DNA of 64,000 nt. Origin: Deinococcus aquaedulcis. Lineage in GTDB: Bacteria > Deinococcota > Deinococci > Deinococcales > Deinococcaceae. Made by a program: the position numbers and the translations under genes. Of this stretch, positions 61,370 through 64,000 are shown in pieces. Location: contig NZ_JAHRBL010000018.1 of NCBI RefSeq assembly GCF_019693445.1, positions 1 through 64,000 of the forward strand. Reading direction: 5' to 3'. The notes beneath the pieces were generated by a model. The model made no database searches, had not been told where the DNA came from, and was given only the letters and a program-made list of their open reading frames with translations. Each line of letters starts with the position of its first letter. Position 1 is the stretch's first letter.

Positions 61370-62119
61370 ATGAGCCAGCCCTTCCGGGACGAGAGCGTTA
61401 CCCCACTGCGGCCCAACTCGCAGGCCCCGGCCGGGCGGCCGGTGACCGCAGGCAAACTCGCCCTGGTGACGGGCGGCGGAGTGCTGGCGCTGGCGGCTCT
61501 GGGCGGCGCGGCGATGGCGCTGTTCAACGTGGCGCTGACCACCGTGACGCTGTGGGCCTTTCTGGTCGCCATTCTGGCCGTGGTTTTCCTGATGCCGGCC
61601 CTGATCCTGGCGCTGAATGCCGGGCGGGTGCGCGCCAAGGAGGGCGTGGCGCGCGCCATGCCCCTGGAAACCCTGATTGTGCAGCGCAAGCAGTTTGAGC
61701 AGCTGATTGGCGTGAAAGCCCAGCAGCTGCAGGAGGCCAACGGGCATCTGGAAGACTTCCGGCGCCTGATTGAGAGCAACCGCGCCGACATGGACGCTGC
61801 GGACATCGCGCGCTGGGAGGGCGACCTGCAGGTGAGCCGCGACGCTTTTGCCCGGGCCCAGACCCACCTGACCGACCTGCGCGCCGATCTGGCCGAATTC
61901 GACCGCCAGATCAAAAAGGCGCGTATTGACACCCAGCTGGCCCAGGCCAAGGGCAATGTGGCCACCGCCCTGCAGCAGGCCAAGCTGAGCGCCGAGGACC
62001 GCCACGTGACCGAAAGTGCCCTCTCCGAGATTGCCCGCCGCGCCGGACGCAACGCCGCGCTGCTGGATCAGGCGCTGGCGGCGGGTGAGGAAACCCGCAC
62101 CAAGCGGGCGGGCGCATGA
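61370..62119 (+). CDS. Membrane protein with long coiled coil
   Basis: A 249-residue protein with two membrane helices at about 28-56 and 60-82 and then a soluble region of about 150 residues of heptad-like helix (LIVQRKQFEQLIGVKAQQLQEANGHLEDF and onward). The pattern resembles PspA/bacterial coiled-coil scaffold proteins but with a membrane anchor. TATAAG ends 6 nt before the ATG. Its stop overlaps the start of the 60-residue gene. Function unknown. Confidence 0.78.
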   Translation: MSQPFRDESVTPLRPNSQAPAGRPVTAGKLALVTGGGVLALAALGGAAMALFNVALTTVTLWAFLVAILAVVFLMPALILALNAGRVRAKEGVARAMPLETLIVQRKQFEQLIGVKAQQLQEANGHLEDFRRLIESNRADMDAADIARWEGDLQVSRDAFARAQTHLTDLRADLAEFDRQIKKARIDTQLAQAKGNVATALQQAKLSAEDRHVTESALSEIARRAGRNAALLDQALAAGEETRTKRAGA

Positions 62120-62298
62120 ACCGCGCCGCGCGCATTGGCGCCCTGCTGGCCCTGATTCTGGTGGTGTGCGGCGTGGTGATCGTGCTGGACCAGCGCGGCG
62201 CCACCGCCGGCAGCCCCCCCGCTGGGCCAGCGGCCACCCCAGCCACCTCGGCCCCGGCCACCCCGCAGGACCCGGGCGGCTACGGCGGCCTCAAATAA
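62116..62298 (+). CDS. Small single-pass membrane protein
   Basis: A 60-residue protein: one helix (IGALLALILVVCGVVIVL) and a Pro/Ala/Thr-rich tail. The start overlaps the upstream stop (ATGA), so it is translated with the coiled-coil protein and may interact with it. No family recognised. Confidence 0.75.
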   Translation: MNRAARIGALLALILVVCGVVIVLDQRGATAGSPPAGPAATPATSAPATPQDPGGYGGLK

Positions 62299-62318
62299 CC
62301 CCCTTTTCAGGAGTTCCT

Positions 62319-63206
62319 ATGAAGCGACGCCTGCTGTCTCTGGCCACCCTGCTGCTGTGCGCCCCCCTGAGCGGGGCCGCCACGCCCACCTTTCTGAATG
62401 TGGCGACGGGCAGCTCAACGGGCACCTACTCCACCATGTTCAAGAACATTGGCAAGGTGTGCACCCAGAGCGCCTACCTGAAAGAACGCGGCACCAGCGG
62501 CAGCCTGGAGAACATTGACCTGCTGCTGGGCAACGAGGTCTCGCTGGCCTTTGTGCAGAGCGATGTGCTGAAGGCCAAACAGCAGATTGACGGGGACACA
62601 CGGGTTCAGAACATCAAGGCCCTGCTGCCGCTGCACAGCGAAGAGGTGCACCTCTTTGCCAAGCCGGTGGTGCAGAAGCGCGACCTGCTGGGGCGCGTGA
62701 CCACCACGGGCGTGGGCACCTTCAACGACCTGAAGGGCAAGCGCGTGGCGGCCTGGGGCGGCAGCATCATTACAGCCCGGGTGCTGAGTGCCAAGCTGGG
62801 CGTGCCTTTTGCGGTGCTGTCGGTCAAGGACCGCGACTCCGCCTTTGCCCTGCTGCGCGCCAACCAGGCCGACGCGGTGCTGGCCGTGGTGGGGCAGCCC
62901 GCCACCTGGGTCAAGGATCTCAGCGGCGTGAACCTGATTCCGGTGCCGTACACGCCCGCCCTGCAGGGCATTTACACCAGCGCCAAGCTACTGTACCCCA
63001 CCCTGGGCGCGGGCAGCGTGCCCACCGTGGCCGTGCAGAGCGTGCTGGCCACCCGCGACTTTAAAACCCCCGAGAAAAAGGACCTGCTGTTGAAATACCA
63101 GAAGTGCGCCATGAGCAAACTGGTGAACCTGCAAGAAGACGAGGGCATGCACCCCAAATGGCAGGAAGTGACGTTTAAAACTTGGCCCTGGCCGCAGTAC
63201 AAGTAA
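62319..63206 (+). CDS. TAXI family TRAP transporter solute-binding protein
   Basis: A 295-residue periplasmic binding protein with a signal peptide (LLSLATLLLCAPLSGA). It has the TAXI start FLNVATGSSTGTYSTMFKNIG, then SLENIDLLLGNEVSLAFVQSDV, LKGKRVAAWGGSIITARVL and DAVLAVVGQPATWVKDL. CAGGAG lies just before the ATG. No TRAP membrane subunits are in the window; it follows two membrane proteins in an apparent operon, so it may work with them or with an unlinked permease. A long hairpin ends the unit. Confidence 0.9.
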   Translation: MKRRLLSLATLLLCAPLSGAATPTFLNVATGSSTGTYSTMFKNIGKVCTQSAYLKERGTSGSLENIDLLLGNEVSLAFVQSDVLKAKQQIDGDTRVQNIKALLPLHSEEVHLFAKPVVQKRDLLGRVTTTGVGTFNDLKGKRVAAWGGSIITARVLSAKLGVPFAVLSVKDRDSAFALLRANQADAVLAVVGQPATWVKDLSGVNLIPVPYTPALQGIYTSAKLLYPTLGAGSVPTVAVQSVLATRDFKTPEKKDLLLKYQKCAMSKLVNLQEDEGMHPKWQEVTFKTWPWPQYK

Positions 63207-63210
63207 GGGC

Positions 63211-63253
63211 AAAGGCAGAGGGGCGGAGATTACACCTCCGCCCCTCCGCCTTT
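63211..63253. terminator. Bidirectional terminator between convergent genes
   Basis: An 18-bp stem with one mismatch (GAGGGGCGGAG and CTCCGCCCCTC core extended by AAAGGC/GCCTTT) followed by short A or T runs on either side. It serves the TAXI gene and the SH3/excalibur gene. Confidence 0.85.
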
Positions 63254-63267
63254 GGGTGCTGCCGGTC

Positions 63268-63666
63268 TTACCGCTCGCCCAGCTCGCAGGCCCAGCCGTT
63301 GCGGTTCTGGTCCAGGCCCACGCGGTAGCCCACGTTGCCTATGCGCAGTGGGGCCACCCCAGCCCGGCGCATGGCCTGACAGGAGGCAAAAAAGCGGGTG
63401 CCCTGACCGGCCAGTGGCGCACTGCGCGTCACCGGGCGCAGGAGGCTGCGCGCCATGTACCCGCCCCGGCCCTGGTACGTCGTGCGGCACCAGCTGCCCT
63501 GGCAGGCCACCGTCAGCAGGCGGCCCTGGGGCACCACCGCCACCACGGCGCCCGACATGGACGGCGCGCGGCGCAGGTTGGCGGTGGTGGTGGTGACGGC
63601 GGTGGCGGCCTGCGCCGCGCCCAGCAGCGCCAGAGCCAGGGCCGAAGCCCGAATGGTGTTCTTCAT
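63268..63666 (-). CDS. Exported SH3 plus excalibur-type calcium-binding protein
   Basis: A 132-residue product with a signal peptide (ALALALLGAAQAATA), a bacterial SH3 domain (ANLRRAPSMSGAVVAVVPQGRLL, WCRTTYQGRGGYM) and a C-terminal excalibur domain with the DxDxDGxxCE-type loop GLDQNRNGWACE. Two cysteine pairs may form disulfides. Cell-surface location likely; function unknown. Confidence 0.85.
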   Translation of the reverse strand: MKNTIRASALALALLGAAQAATAVTTTTANLRRAPSMSGAVVAVVPQGRLLTVACQGSWCRTTYQGRGGYMARSLLRPVTRSAPLAGQGTRFFASCQAMRRAGVAPLRIGNVGYRVGLDQNRNGWACELGER

Positions 63667-63686
63667 GCCCGGCAGCTTGGCACCCG

Positions 63687-64000
63687 TTAGCTGACGGCGG
63701 GTGAAGGGAGGTTGAAAGGCGTCGTGGCCTCACCATGCGAACCACAGGACAAAGCGGACGGGGTGCCCGTTTGCCTCGTGCACCTGGGCAAATGCTGACC
63801 AGCCGCCACTGTGTCTGTTTCGGCATAGTCCTCGTGGGCATGGGGCGGGACGCGCTCAAGGTCTTCTGCGCTGAGCCAGAGGCGAGCGTCCATGAGGTTC
63901 ACGAGCTCTGTGCTGCTAAGCCATGTGGCGCCAAATATTTCCTGTGGAAAGGCGGCATATTGCTCGGCATAGCGGTCCTGAAGTGATTCAAATGTGTTGG
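63687..64000 (-). CDS. C-terminal part of an unidentified protein (partial)
   Basis: A minus-strand frame enters from the right edge and runs to a TAA at 63689-63687, about 103 residues. The first 60 residues (FESLQDRYAEQYAAFPQEIF, WLSSTELVNLMDARLWLSAEDLERVPPHAHEDYAETD) look coding. The last 40 are low in structure and may lie beyond a frameshift. No family recognised. Confidence 0.6.
   Translation of the reverse strand, partial: NTFESLQDRYAEQYAAFPQEIFGATWLSSTELVNLMDARLWLSAEDLERVPPHAHEDYAETDTVAAGQHLPRCTRQTGTPSALSCGSHGEATTPFNLPSPAVS

Overview
This is a GC-rich bacterial chromosome segment, almost certainly from a Deinococcus species. Three things point there. Many genes carry a TANNNT -10 hexamer only 5-9 nt before the start codon, the leaderless pattern described for Deinococcus. 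There is a cassette resembling the D. radiodurans DRB0098-DRB0099-DRB0100 repair genes. The PriA lacks helicase motifs, as reported for D. radiodurans. The species is not identifiable by eye. No rRNA, CRISPR array, prophage or intact insertion sequence was found; one tRNA (Ala, GGC) is present.

Layout. 0-4.7 kb: thioesterase, DUF2231 membrane protein, CobW-type GTPase, a lipoprotein, small membrane proteins and a decayed transposase end. 4.8-9.0 kb: biotin operon bioB-bioD-bioA-bioF with a four-half-site operator over its promoter. 9-13 kb: ABC exporter and transketolase, the latter preceded by a free-standing promoter-terminator transcript unit. 13.3-14.9 kb: an acetyltransferase and three copies of a promoter-plus-hairpin repeat. 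14.9-19.6 kb (minus strand): ECF sigma factor, anti-sigma factor, RseB-like protein, DUF1800, DUF1501 and a CxxCH protein; the sigma gene has a GGAACTT/TCTAA promoter that looks self-recognised. 19.7-22.9 kb: DtxR-type regulator and cobS-cobC-cobT. 23-28.7 kb: a secreted serine protease with repeated C-terminal modules, a kinase-fold phosphotransferase, a dehydrogenase/HxlR divergent pair and trpF.

28.7-28.9 kb holds six DnaA boxes between convergent genes. 30.1-35.9 kb is the most striking region: a tightly overlapping plus-strand cassette of an unknown CxCC protein, a nucleotidyltransferase, an RNA/DNA ligase, a poly(ADP-ribose) glycohydrolase-like macrodomain, an HD-Pnk end-healing enzyme, a second nucleotidyltransferase and a DEDDh exonuclease. 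It reads as a nucleic-acid end-repair pathway with ADP-ribose or nucleotide-transfer side chemistry. priA follows directly.

39-51 kb: DUF4384 protein, dNTP triphosphohydrolase, cytochrome P450 with a divergent regulator and a long palindromic operator, both enzymes of the agmatine-to-putrescine route (aguB, aguA), a K+ channel, DsbA-like and VOC proteins, tandem acetyltransferases and a phosphoribosyltransferase. 51-57 kb: an RNase II-family nuclease, a DUF4097-like envelope-stress-type cassette with DUF2089, an acetyltransferase and a Crp/Fnr regulator. 57-64 kb: an abundant-looking acyl-CoA dehydrogenase, an ArsR-like regulator, a Gre factor, tRNA-Ala, a coiled-coil membrane protein with a TAXI-type binding protein, and an SH3/excalibur secreted protein. 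A gene on the minus strand runs off the right end.

Intergenic DNA is rich in GC palindromes and short word-repeats. Functional calls rest on motifs read by eye; no database search was run.
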